Source of the DNA: Dehalococcoidia bacterium
GTDB taxonomy: Bacteria; Chloroflexota; Dehalococcoidia; Lucifugimonadales; Lucifugimonadaceae
Reading direction: 5' to 3'
Assembly (NCBI GenBank): GCA_002723375.1
Contig: PBNX01000019.1
Span: 1 to 40,732, forward strand
Length of the DNA: 40,732 nt
Below the pieces are notes generated by a model. That model saw only the letters and a program-made list of their open reading frames with translations. It ran no database searches and had not been told where the DNA came from. The first letter of the stretch is position 1. The number at the start of each line of letters is the position of its first letter. Both the position numbers and the translations under genes were made by a program. Below, one piece after another: positions 1 to 7,820 of the stretch.

Positions 1-544
1 TGGAACCTTCATCAAGACCAAAATAATTCTCTAAATCCAAAGATAATTTTTTTGTAACACTAAAACACTTAATTTTTTTTGATCGTTTTAAAGTAAATTT
101 GAATATTCTTTTTGATATCAGTGGAGGCATATCATGAAACTCAATTGCACTAGGAATTCCTGATAAATATGAAAAAAATAAACTAAATGGAGTATTGTCC
201 CTAAAAAACAAGAAATCAGGAGTATATTTCTTGGCATAATTAACTGAAAAAATGCCCCATATAAAATCTACTAGAAATGAGAAAAATCTATATATGAATT
301 TAGGTATAAATGGACGAAAAATATAAGGGTCAATAAATTTTAGAGATTTAACTTGAAAAACTTTTTCCATTTTATAGAAATTAAATACATCAGTTTTATG
401 GGAAATTTCTGCCTGATACCGTTTCGGATGAATTAATACGGTTTGGTTTCCTAAACCTGAAAACCCTTTAATCATTTTCAAAATTTGGACTCCATGAGCC
501 TTTTCAGTCGGTAATCTAGCGTTTGTGATGTAAACTATTTTCAA
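1..544 (-). CDS. Glycosyltransferase family 4 (GT-B), 3' end outside window
   Basis: This is the N-terminal 181 codons of a GT-B fold glycosyltransferase, probably acting on the cytoplasmic side of the membrane in surface polysaccharide assembly. The translation begins KIVYITNARLPTEKAHGVQI, the first beta strand and glycine-containing loop of the acceptor domain. Later come a hydrophobic stretch and the segment AIEFHDMPP, where family-4 enzymes often carry an E/W-x-H-D motif. The C-terminal nucleotide-sugar domain lies beyond base 1. The start is TTG at 544-542: an in-frame TAG lies 9 nt upstream and there is no ATG or GTG between. It is transcribed away from the neuB cluster across a 50-nt gap, which fits a shared surface-sugar locus. 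Donor and acceptor cannot be told. Confidence 0.8.
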   Translation of the reverse strand, partial: MKIVYITNARLPTEKAHGVQILKMIKGFSGLGNQTVLIHPKRYQAEISHKTDVFNFYKMEKVFQVKSLKFIDPYIFRPFIPKFIYRFFSFLVDFIWGIFSVNYAKKYTPDFLFFRDNTPFSLFFSYLSGIPSAIEFHDMPPLISKRIFKFTLKRSKKIKCFSVTKKLSLDLENYFGLDEGS

Positions 545-568
545 AATATCTATCTAATTAGGTAAAAT
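540..568 (+). promoter_or_regulatory. Possible promoter of the neuB operon
   Basis: TTCAAA at 540-545 (4 of 6 to the sigma-70 -35 consensus) and TAAAAT at 563-568 (5 of 6 to the -10) are 17 nt apart. The predicted transcript starts about 20 nt before the neuB ATG, and AGAGAAG just before the ATG is a weak ribosome-binding candidate. In such AT-rich sequence this is only suggestive. Confidence 0.35.
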
Positions 569-594
569 CGAATTTTAATTAAATTGTAGAGAAG

Positions 595-1644
595 ATGGCC
601 AGAGAAATCATTTTTAATAAAACATTGGTTAACGATGAAGCAAGATGTTATGTAATTGCAGAGATCGGAAATAATCATCAAGGCAACTTAGATAATGCAA
701 AAGAGATGATAATTTCTGCTAAAGAAAGTGGCGCTTCTGCGGTAAAATTTCAAAAAAGGGATAATAAAGAATTATTTACTTCAGAAATGTTTAATTCATC
801 TTATGTTGGTCCTCAAAGCTTTGCATCAACATATGGAGAACATAGAGATAAATTAGAATTAAGTGATAATGATTTTGAAGAACTCTTTAAATTCTCTGAA
901 AAAAAAGATATATCATTTTTTGCAACTCCATTTGATCTAAAAAGCGCAGATTTCTTGAATGAAATGGGGCTTAACTGTTTCAAGATTGCATCTGGAGATT
1001 TAACTACTTTTCCATTAATAGAAAAGGTAGCAAAATTTGGCAAACCAATGATTATTAGTACTGGAGCTGCTGATTTTTGGGAAGTTAAAAAAACTTTTGA
1101 CTTTGTGATTGACATAAATCCAAATGTGGTAATTATGCAATGTACTTCCATATATCCTGCAAAGCCAATAACAATAAATCTTAACGTAATAAGTACCTAT
1201 AGAGATAAATTTCCTGATACTGTAATAGGTTATTCTGGTCATGATTCAGGCATATCAATTCCTGTAGCTTCTTATGCATTAGGTGCGAGGTTTATAGAAA
1301 AACATTTCACTTTAGATAGATCTCAAAAGGGAACTGATCATCAGTTTTCATTAACTCCTGAATTATTAAAAGAGCTTGTTGATGAATTAGAAAATGTTAG
1401 GTTGTCATTAGGCGATTATGAAAAAAAATTACTTTCAGAAGAAAAATTAGCAAGATTTAAAATGGGCAAAAAAATAGTTGCAAATAAAGATTTAGTTAAA
1501 GGTTCTATTATTAATTTGGATGATTTATCTTTTAAGTCACCAGGAGACGGGATTCCCCCTAATGAACTAGAAAAGGTTCTTGGTAAAAAATTAACAAAGA
1601 ATTATAAGTTGGATGAAGCTCTTCAGTTAGAAGATATTGATTAA
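595..1644 (+). CDS. neuB: N-acetylneuraminate / nonulosonate synthase (NeuB family)
   Basis: NeuB-family enzymes condense phosphoenolpyruvate with a six-carbon sugar, or its 6-phosphate, to give a nine-carbon nonulosonic acid. The length (349 aa) matches bacterial NeuB. The TIM-barrel part (about 1-280) shows EIGNNHQGN, KFQKRD, IASGDL, IGYSGHDSG and EKHFTLDRSQKGTDHQFS, including the two His expected to bind metal. The C-terminal SAF/antifreeze-like domain is about 288-349. Usual bacterial enzymes carry Arg-Pro-Gly in this domain, the Arg contacting the N-acetyl group; here the sequence is KSPGDG with Ser315 in its place. This suggests a substrate without that N-acetyl group, or a phosphorylated one. 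It is the first gene of a five-gene run with gaps of 11 nt or less. Confidence 0.9.
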   Translation: MAREIIFNKTLVNDEARCYVIAEIGNNHQGNLDNAKEMIISAKESGASAVKFQKRDNKELFTSEMFNSSYVGPQSFASTYGEHRDKLELSDNDFEELFKFSEKKDISFFATPFDLKSADFLNEMGLNCFKIASGDLTTFPLIEKVAKFGKPMIISTGAADFWEVKKTFDFVIDINPNVVIMQCTSIYPAKPITINLNVISTYRDKFPDTVIGYSGHDSGISIPVASYALGARFIEKHFTLDRSQKGTDHQFSLTPELLKELVDELENVRLSLGDYEKKLLSEEKLARFKMGKKIVANKDLVKGSIINLDDLSFKSPGDGIPPNELEKVLGKKLTKNYKLDEALQLEDID

Positions 1645-1648
1645 GATC

Positions 1649-2170
1649 ATGGAAGATTATTTGAATAATATAAATAAAATTCCAGAAGAAACTAAAAATT
1701 TGTTCAAAAACATAAAACTTATAGCTTTCGACTTTGACGGAGTTTTCACAGATAACTATGTCTACACAAATGATAGAGGTGAAGAAATGGTTAAGTCATC
1801 TAAGCTAGATGGCTTTGGACTAAACAAATTAGACAAATTAGGTATAAAAAAAATAATACTATCTACAGAAACTAATGAAACTGTAAAAAAAAGGGCAGAA
1901 AAACTAAATATAGATTGTAAATATGGTTTAGCTCATAAGGAGGAGCAACTAAAGGAGATTTCTTTAGATCAAAAAATTGATTTAAAAAATATAGCATTTG
2001 TAGGTAATGACATAAATGATATTAATTCTTTAAAAATTTGTGGCCTTCCAATTGTTGTTAGGGACTCTCATCCAGAAACAATAATTTTTGCTAAATATAT
2101 AACTGTTCTTAAAGGTGGAAATGGTGCAGTTAGAGAGGTTTGCGATATAATCGAAAAATTAAATCAATGA
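1649..2170 (+). CDS. KdsC/YrbI-family HAD phosphatase
   Basis: This small C0-type HAD phosphatase is related to 3-deoxy-D-manno-octulosonate 8-phosphate phosphatase and to the phosphatase half of some NeuA proteins. Motif I is FDFDGVFTDN, followed by the conserved KLDGFGLNKL segment, ILSTETN (motif II), the Lys of the AHKEEQL segment and FVGNDINDI (motif IV). With no cap domain such proteins act as tetramers. I prefer the ATG at 1649, 4 nt after the neuB stop; a TTG at 1637 would overlap neuB by 8 nt and add only four residues. Placed between neuB and neuA, the likely job is removing phosphate from a nonulosonate 9-phosphate, which would mean the NeuB upstream uses a hexose 6-phosphate. That is inference. 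Confidence 0.85.
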   Translation: MEDYLNNINKIPEETKNLFKNIKLIAFDFDGVFTDNYVYTNDRGEEMVKSSKLDGFGLNKLDKLGIKKIILSTETNETVKKRAEKLNIDCKYGLAHKEEQLKEISLDQKIDLKNIAFVGNDINDINSLKICGLPIVVRDSHPETIIFAKYITVLKGGNGAVREVCDIIEKLNQ

Positions 2171-2181
2171 CTTTCTAAATT

Positions 2182-2985
2182 ATGAATAATAAATCTGAAA
2201 ATATCTTTGACGTTCAAGGCAATGTTGTTATTTTAACAGGCGGGAGCGGTAAGCTTGGCTCTGTGTACACTAATTATCTTGTAGATAATGGTGCGATAAT
2301 TTGTAATTTTGATATAAAAAAACCTTCAGAAGAATTATTGAATTTATCTGGCGAAAACTATAGTTTCTTTAAAACTGACCTAACTAAAAAAGAAGATATT
2401 TCAAAATCACTAAACCAAGTAATTAATCAATTTGGGATTCCAGATGCATTAATTAATAATGCTGCCTTAGATTCTCCTCCAGGCTCTGAAGAAAATCAAA
2501 ATGGAGCTTTTGAGGAATACCCAGAGCTATCTTGGGATAAAGTTATGGAAGTAAATTTAAAAAGTGTTTTCTTATGCTGCCAAATAATTGGCGCTGAAAT
2601 GGCCAAAAACGGAGCTGGGTCTATAATAAATATTTCATCTCATTACGGAGTTATTTCTCCAGATCAAAGAATCTACGAATATAGAAAAAAAGTTTTCAAT
2701 AAACCCATATCTTATTCTGCGTCAAAATCTGGTATTTTGAATATAACTAGATATCTCAGCACTTACTGGGGAGAAAGAAATGTTAGGGTAAATACATTAA
2801 CTTTAGGTGGAGTTTTAGATAGCCAAGATAAAGAATTTATCGAAAATTACTCCTCAAAAGTTCCTTTAAAAAGAATGGCAAATGAATCCGAATATAACGG
2901 AGCAATTCAATTCCTAATTAGCTCGGCATCATCATATATAACTGGGAGCAATATGATCATTGATGGCGGCTGGACAGCTTGGTAG
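2182..2985 (+). CDS. Short-chain dehydrogenase/reductase in sugar-acid cluster
   Basis: This classical SDR oxidoreductase of 267 aa has its Rossmann dinucleotide site at ILTGGSGKLG near the N-terminus, the NNAA motif around residue 91, a catalytic Ser in INISSHYG, and the Tyr-x3-Lys pair in YSASKSG. The C-terminal TGSNMIIDGGWTAW is typical of the family. An insertion rich in charged residues (about 162-174) separates the Ser from the Tyr. Relatives occur in flagellin-glycosylation and nonulosonate loci (PtmA-like), where they are thought to adjust a keto or hydroxyl group on the sugar. The exact substrate cannot be deduced. It begins 11 nt after the phosphatase and its TAG stop is 2 nt before the neuA ATG, so co-translation is likely. 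Confidence 0.82.
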   Translation: MNNKSENIFDVQGNVVILTGGSGKLGSVYTNYLVDNGAIICNFDIKKPSEELLNLSGENYSFFKTDLTKKEDISKSLNQVINQFGIPDALINNAALDSPPGSEENQNGAFEEYPELSWDKVMEVNLKSVFLCCQIIGAEMAKNGAGSIINISSHYGVISPDQRIYEYRKKVFNKPISYSASKSGILNITRYLSTYWGERNVRVNTLTLGGVLDSQDKEFIENYSSKVPLKRMANESEYNGAIQFLISSASSYITGSNMIIDGGWTAW

Positions 2986-2987
2986 CT

Positions 2988-3737
2988 ATGGGTGAGAAAA
3001 AAGTAGCGCTCATTCCGGCAAGATCAGGGTCTAAAAGAGTTAAAAACAAGAATATAAACATATTAGAAAAACATCCGTTAATTGCATATACAATCCAGTC
3101 AGCATTAAGTAGTAATATATTTGACGAAATAATTGTCTCTACAGACTCATCTGAAATAAAGAAAATATCAGAGTATTATGGTGCTAATGTCCCTTTTATT
3201 AGGCCTAAAGAATATGCAAAAGATACTTCTCCTGATATAGAGTGGGTAAAACATTCATTAGATTATTTTAAAAACAACGGAGTTAATTATGATATTTTTA
3301 GTATTCTTAGGCCAACAAGTCCATTTAGAAAGCCTAAAACTATATTAAGGGCATTTAATTTATTTAAATCTACAAAATGTGATTCGCTTAGAGCTGTAGA
3401 GAAATGCCTTCAACACCCATGCAAAATGTGGAAAATAGAAGATAATTATATGTCTCCATTTGTTAATCTAGAAGAAAAAGGGCCATTAAATCAGCCACTA
3501 CACAGTTCGCAATATCCATCGCTACCAGAAGTATATATACAAAACGCTAGCTTAGAGATTGCATACACTGAAACGGTAATCAAATACAATAATATCTCTG
3601 GTGATAGAGTAGTTCCCTTTGTTACGGTAGATGATGAAGGATTTGACTTAAACATTGAAGAAGACTGGGAATTAGCAAATATTTTAATATCCAAAGGCAA
3701 GGCAGCTCTTCCAATAATAAACAAAAAACCATATTAA
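2988..3737 (+). CDS. neuA: CMP-nonulosonate cytidylyltransferase (NeuA family)
   Basis: NeuA-type enzymes couple CTP to a nonulosonic acid, giving the CMP-activated donor for sialyltransferase-like enzymes. The first residues VALIPARSGSKRVKNKNI are the CTP-binding signature. Further family marks are ILEKHPLIAYTI, IIVSTDS, LRPTSPFR and a late DLNIEEDWELA segment. At 249 aa it is a cytidylyltransferase alone, with no phosphatase domain; the separate phosphatase two genes upstream supplies that activity. I take the ATG at 2988, two bases after the SDR stop. A TTG at 2979 would overlap the SDR and add only MVA. The 3' end lies 1 nt before the transketolase ATG. Confidence 0.9.
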   Translation: MGEKKVALIPARSGSKRVKNKNINILEKHPLIAYTIQSALSSNIFDEIIVSTDSSEIKKISEYYGANVPFIRPKEYAKDTSPDIEWVKHSLDYFKNNGVNYDIFSILRPTSPFRKPKTILRAFNLFKSTKCDSLRAVEKCLQHPCKMWKIEDNYMSPFVNLEEKGPLNQPLHSSQYPSLPEVYIQNASLEIAYTETVIKYNNISGDRVVPFVTVDDEGFDLNIEEDWELANILISKGKAALPIINKKPY

Positions 3738-3738
3738 T

Positions 3739-5628
3739 ATGAATTTAACTTACATAAGCAAAGAAAATTTTGATTCTTTACTATCAACTGAATTAAATCC
3801 CTTGCAAAAAAACAAAATTTTTTCTGATTTATGCAGAATAAATATACTTTACATGATATGCAGTGCTGGATCAGGTCATATCGGATCTTCGTTTAGTTCT
3901 GTTGATGCTATGTCCTGGATAATGGGAGAGATAAAAAGCAAAGAAGAAAATGTATATTTCTTTTCTTCAAAAGGTCATGATGCTCCTGCAATGTATTGTG
4001 TAATGATTTCATTAGGACAACTAGATTTCTCATTACTTAATAAATTAAGAAAAATTGATGGTTTACCCGGCCATCCGGACATAAACACTCCGAATATTTT
4101 TACTAATACTGGGTCTTTAGGTATGGGAATCTCTAAAGCAAAAGGAATAATTAAATCAAACAGATTAAAAAATAAAAAGTGCAAAGTTTTTGTTATGACA
4201 GGAGATGGCGAACTTCAAGAAGGACAAATATGGGAATCTCTTAACAGATTATCACAAGAAAAAATGAAAGAGTTAATAATTCTTGTTGATAATAATAAAT
4301 TTCAATCTGATAGAAGAGTTAGTACAACTAGTGACCTTAAAAATCTAGAAAATAAGTTCAAATCATTCGGGATTAGTGCAATAACTTGTGATGGCAATAA
4401 TGTTGAAGAATTATCCAAAGCATTAGATAAAATTTCTGAAGATAATGAACCTAGTGCAATAATTTTAGATACGGTTAAGGGAAGTGGTGTTTCGTTCATG
4501 GAAGGAACAAATTTAGGAGATCAAGAATTCTATAAATTTCATAGCGGGGCAGTTGATCAAAAAGTTTATGATAAGAGCATTGCAGAGTTAACTGACAAAT
4601 TATACAAATACATCGATTCAAATAAAATAAATTACAGTTTTAACCTTTCAAATAAAGAATCTAAAAATAACAAAAAAACTACTACTTCTAGTCAAAATCT
4701 TATTAATGCATATTCAAAAGCTCTTATTAACCAAGCTTCTTTAAATAAAAAAATAGTAGCTTTAGATGGAGACTTAATTTTAGACACTGGATTGATTGAA
4801 TTTGAAAAAAAATTTCCAAATAGATTTTTTGAATGCGGTATAGCTGAGCAGGATATGGTTTCACAAGCAGGTTCATTTGCTAAGGAAGGTTTTATACCAT
4901 TCGTTCATTCGTTTTCTAGCTTCTTAACAAGCAGGCCAAATGAACAAATTTATAATAACTCTACTGAAAAAACTAAGGTAATTTATGTAGGCTCTCTTGC
5001 AGGCCTACTCCCAGGGGGGCCAGGCCATTCTCATCAAGCAGTTAGAGATATAGCAAGTATGTCTGGAATACCTAATTTAGAAATGATACAGCCTTTAAAT
5101 GAGATAGAAACAAAATTAGCAGTAGAATATGCAGTTAATTCAAGTAATAATATTTATATAAGATTGTGCTCTTTGCCTATTAATTTACCATTCAATTACC
5201 CTAAAAAGGATTCAATTAAAATAGGTGAAGGGACAGTAATTTCAGATGGAGAAGAAATAGTTATATTTTGCTACAGCCCATTAATATTTACAGAACTCTG
5301 GAAAGCAAAAGAGCAACTAGTAAATAATAATATAAATCCCAAATTAATTTCGTTCCCTTGGTTAAATAAATTTTCATCAAACTGGATAAAAAATCAAATA
5401 GAGGATTTCAAACATGTGATTACAATTGATGACCATTACATAGAAGGTGGTTTTGGTGAGAAATTTATTTCAAATGCTATTAAAAATATTGATGCCTCAC
5501 ATATAAAAGTAACAAATATAGGTATAGATGAAATTCCACATAGTGGCACAAACGAAGAAGTTATTGATTACCACGGACTATCAGCTAGTAAACTTAAACA
5601 AAAAATTATTAATTTAATTAAAAGTTAA
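3739..5628 (+). CDS. tkt: Transketolase, single-chain (N and C halves joined)
   Basis: Thiamine-diphosphate enzyme moving a two-carbon ketol unit between sugar phosphates. The N half shows AGSGHIGSSFSS with the proton-transfer His, GSLGMGISKAKG, and the ThDP/Mg motif GDGELQEGQIWE followed by VDNNKFQ. The C half (about residue 320 on) has FFECGIAEQDM with the cofactor-activating Glu, then FSSFLTSRPNEQI. The C-terminal domain ends near 629. Length matches full transketolase rather than the split two-gene form often found in sugar loci. It is the last gene of the neuB operon, 1 nt after neuA, so a role in building the sugar precursor is possible; it may equally be the cell's general transketolase. 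Its 3' end overlaps the convergent flavoprotein gene by 15 nt. Confidence 0.88.
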   Translation: MNLTYISKENFDSLLSTELNPLQKNKIFSDLCRINILYMICSAGSGHIGSSFSSVDAMSWIMGEIKSKEENVYFFSSKGHDAPAMYCVMISLGQLDFSLLNKLRKIDGLPGHPDINTPNIFTNTGSLGMGISKAKGIIKSNRLKNKKCKVFVMTGDGELQEGQIWESLNRLSQEKMKELIILVDNNKFQSDRRVSTTSDLKNLENKFKSFGISAITCDGNNVEELSKALDKISEDNEPSAIILDTVKGSGVSFMEGTNLGDQEFYKFHSGAVDQKVYDKSIAELTDKLYKYIDSNKINYSFNLSNKESKNNKKTTTSSQNLINAYSKALINQASLNKKIVALDGDLILDTGLIEFEKKFPNRFFECGIAEQDMVSQAGSFAKEGFIPFVHSFSSFLTSRPNEQIYNNSTEKTKVIYVGSLAGLLPGGPGHSHQAVRDIASMSGIPNLEMIQPLNEIETKLAVEYAVNSSNNIYIRLCSLPINLPFNYPKKDSIKIGEGTVISDGEEIVIFCYSPLIFTELWKAKEQLVNNNINPKLISFPWLNKFSSNWIKNQIEDFKHVITIDDHYIEGGFGEKFISNAIKNIDASHIKVTNIGIDEIPHSGTNEEVIDYHGLSASKLKQKIINLIKS

Positions 5629-6780
5629 ACTCTTGAACTTTTTTAACATTTTACCTTTTAAATAAGACTTAATCTTAGTCTTAAATGCCATCATAACTAT
5701 TTTTGAATGCCAATCAAAATTAATGTCTTTTGAAATAAGGTCAGATTCTTCTATATGACTTAATATTCCTTTAATATCATCAGTATTTAAGCTTTCATAA
5801 AATTGTCTTGCGAAAAATCCTACTCTTAACTCATTCTTAAAAATTTTATCCCACTTCTTAGAATAAGAATTATAAAATTCTTCTGAAAAATCTCTAGTTA
5901 ATAAAGAGTCATTTATGACTTCAGATGCAATATCTGCAGATCTCATAGCAAAATATATTCCACCTCCAGTTGTAGGCTTAACTTGCCCTGCTACATCGCC
6001 TACTAATAACGCACGGGATCTTGACTTACGACCTACAGGACTTATAGGAATACCCCAAACTTTGGTTTTGCCTTCTGTTTTAAAATCAAATTTTCTTCTC
6101 ATATCTGAAAGAAACTCAAGACCATTATTTTGCAATTTTTCTTTACCCAGTATCCCGCAATATCCTTTATTTTTAAAAGTTGGAACTACCCACCCAAAGT
6201 GTCCTTTAGGTAAATTACCCCCCGAAAAAACATTCACTCTATCAACATTCACATTGCTTATTTCAGTCTGGTATCCGTATATATAATGCTCGCTTAAATC
6301 AAAGCCAGCATGTTTTGCTATTTTTGATCCATAGCCTGAAGCTATAACTAATGCATCAGAATTATATTGCTCTACTTTCCCATTATATTTTGCAAAAACT
6401 TCCACTCCATTTTCAGATATCTTAAAATTACTAACAATTCTTTGTAGTTTTAAAATTGCCCCATAATTTTTAGCTTCTAATGAAATATTTTTTATAAATT
6501 CCTGCCTATCTATAATTAAAGCTTGAGTTTTATTTTTTTTAATTTTTAAAAAATAATCGTTGTCGCAATAAATATTTGCAGATCTAGATTCATTTAGTAC
6601 ATAGTTAGTAACTTCTGGGTAATGATTTAGTATTTCTGTCCCTACTATTCCAGTGCATAATTTATCTCCAACATTAATACGGTAATCAAGTAATGTAACT
6701 GAAAAGCCTCTTTGAGAAAGGTTTCTTGCAGCCTGAGCACCGCCGGGCCCGCAACCAATAATAATTACATCTGTTTTCAT
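5614..6780 (-). CDS. Geranylgeranyl reductase family FAD-dependent oxidoreductase
   Basis: This 388-aa flavoprotein of the GGR/digeranylgeranylglycerophospholipid reductase family reduces double bonds of isoprenoid chains (quinone tails, carotenoids, chlorophyll side chains or lipids, depending on the host). It opens with the FAD Rossmann motif IIIGCGPGGAQAARNLSQRG, then CTGIVG, a segment family members use near the isoalloxazine ring. Later LLVGDVAGQVKPTTGGGIYFAMRSA is the second FAD-contact motif with the conserved GD and GGG. The C-terminal 100 residues are less conserved. The gene stands alone on the minus strand and is divergent from trxB. With no bacteriochlorophyll genes here, menaquinone-tail saturation is a reasonable but untested role. 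Confidence 0.82.
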   Translation of the reverse strand: MKTDVIIIGCGPGGAQAARNLSQRGFSVTLLDYRINVGDKLCTGIVGTEILNHYPEVTNYVLNESRSANIYCDNDYFLKIKKNKTQALIIDRQEFIKNISLEAKNYGAILKLQRIVSNFKISENGVEVFAKYNGKVEQYNSDALVIASGYGSKIAKHAGFDLSEHYIYGYQTEISNVNVDRVNVFSGGNLPKGHFGWVVPTFKNKGYCGILGKEKLQNNGLEFLSDMRRKFDFKTEGKTKVWGIPISPVGRKSRSRALLVGDVAGQVKPTTGGGIYFAMRSADIASEVINDSLLTRDFSEEFYNSYSKKWDKIFKNELRVGFFARQFYESLNTDDIKGILSHIEESDLISKDINFDWHSKIVMMAFKTKIKSYLKGKMLKKFKSLTFN

Positions 6781-6791
6781 ACTATTCCATA

Positions 6792-6797
6792 ATTATA
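6792..6797 (-). promoter_or_regulatory. -10 box of the geranylgeranyl reductase gene
   Basis: A perfect TATAAT reads on the minus strand, ending 11 nt before the ATG at 6780, so the mRNA leader would be about 4 nt. No good -35 is visible. Confidence 0.4.
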
Positions 6798-6870
6798 AAT
6801 TTCATTAATTAAATAATGACATTCTCCCTGAATAATCCAAAAAGTAACTATGAAACAAATTATTTTTATA

Positions 6871-6876
6871 TATAAT
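6871..6876 (+). promoter_or_regulatory. -10 box giving a leaderless trxB mRNA
   Basis: A perfect TATAAT is followed by 7 nt (AATTTCC) and the ATG at 6884. A transcript starting at the usual distance would begin at or one base before the ATG. There is no purine-rich ribosome-binding site in the 7 nt. The -35 is weak. Confidence 0.5.
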
Positions 6877-6883
6877 AATTTCC

Positions 6884-7810
6884 ATGGATAAAAAGACAAC
6901 TGAATTATTAATTGCTGGTCAAGGTGCTGCAGGATATTCAGCCGCACTATATTCGGCGAGGTACCAATTACAAACTATTCTTGCAGGCGCAGAATTTGGA
7001 GGAGAGACAGCTATAGGAGGGATGATAGAGAATTATCCTGGATTAGAAGCTGATGGTTTTGACCTAATGATGAACATGAAGAATCAAGTAATGAGTTATG
7101 ATGTCGAGCTATTTGAAGAAAATTTAGAAGAGGTATCGAAAATTAATGAAGGTTTTTTGGTTAAGACTAATACAGCTGAGATAGAAGCTAAGGCTGTAAT
7201 ATTGTGTGTAGGAAGAGAAAGAAGAAAGTTAAATTTATCTAACGAAGATTCATTAGTAGGCAAAGGCGTCTCATATTGTTCAACATGTGATGCTCCCCTT
7301 TATAAAGATAAAATAGCAGTTGTTGTAGGAGGAGGGAATGCAGCCGTTGAAGGAGCTGTCCTTTTAAGTAAATATGCAACCAAAGTTCATCTAATTTATA
7401 GAGGGTCATCTTTATTTCGACCAGAAAAAGTTTTATTAACACAGCTTGAAAAATGTAAAAATTTAGAATTGCATTTAAATTCAGAGATAAAAGAAATTAA
7501 AGAAGGTAATGACGGCGTTGAGGGAGTAATTATTTCAAAAAAAGATGAATCATTACTTATACCCTCAAATGGGTTATTTATAGAAATAGGAGCTGATCCA
7601 AGATTAGAAATTCCAAATCAATTAGGAATAAAAATTGATAACGAAACTAATGAAGTTGCTGTTAATAAGCTTATGGAGACAAACATTAAAGGAATTTTTG
7701 CTGCTGGCGACTTAACAAATGCTTCTGGTCCTCTAAAACAAACAGTAACTGCTGCTGGCCAAGGTGCTATTGCTGCGTTATCAGCTTACACTTTTCTGGG
7801 CTCTAAATAA
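6884..7810 (+). CDS. trxB: Thioredoxin reductase (low-molecular-weight type)
   Basis: This 308-aa enzyme passes electrons from NADPH through FAD and a redox-active disulfide to thioredoxin. The FAD motif is GQGAAGYSAALYSAR near the N-terminus, followed by GGETAIGGMIENYPG. The active-site pair is Cys-Ser-Thr-Cys in YCSTCDAP (about residues 132-135), and the NADPH Rossmann motif VVGGGNAAVEGA follows it directly, as in bacterial TrxR. The C-terminal GIFAAGDLTN contacts FAD. The order FAD-CxxC/NADPH-FAD is complete. No thioredoxin gene lies in the window. It is followed after 10 nt by thrB, so the two may share an mRNA. Confidence 0.9.
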   Translation: MDKKTTELLIAGQGAAGYSAALYSARYQLQTILAGAEFGGETAIGGMIENYPGLEADGFDLMMNMKNQVMSYDVELFEENLEEVSKINEGFLVKTNTAEIEAKAVILCVGRERRKLNLSNEDSLVGKGVSYCSTCDAPLYKDKIAVVVGGGNAAVEGAVLLSKYATKVHLIYRGSSLFRPEKVLLTQLEKCKNLELHLNSEIKEIKEGNDGVEGVIISKKDESLLIPSNGLFIEIGADPRLEIPNQLGIKIDNETNEVAVNKLMETNIKGIFAAGDLTNASGPLKQTVTAAGQGAIAALSAYTFLGSK

Positions 7811-7820
7811 TTTCAAAATA

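Noticed and set aside
813-1151. Antisense open frame of 112 codons within neuB
   Set aside because: Mirror of a strongly conserved gene, with no ribosome-binding site or domain.
7764-7820. Upstream in-frame ATG for thrB
   Set aside because: It lies inside trxB and adds 19 residues not typical of homoserine kinase; ATG 7821 is better.
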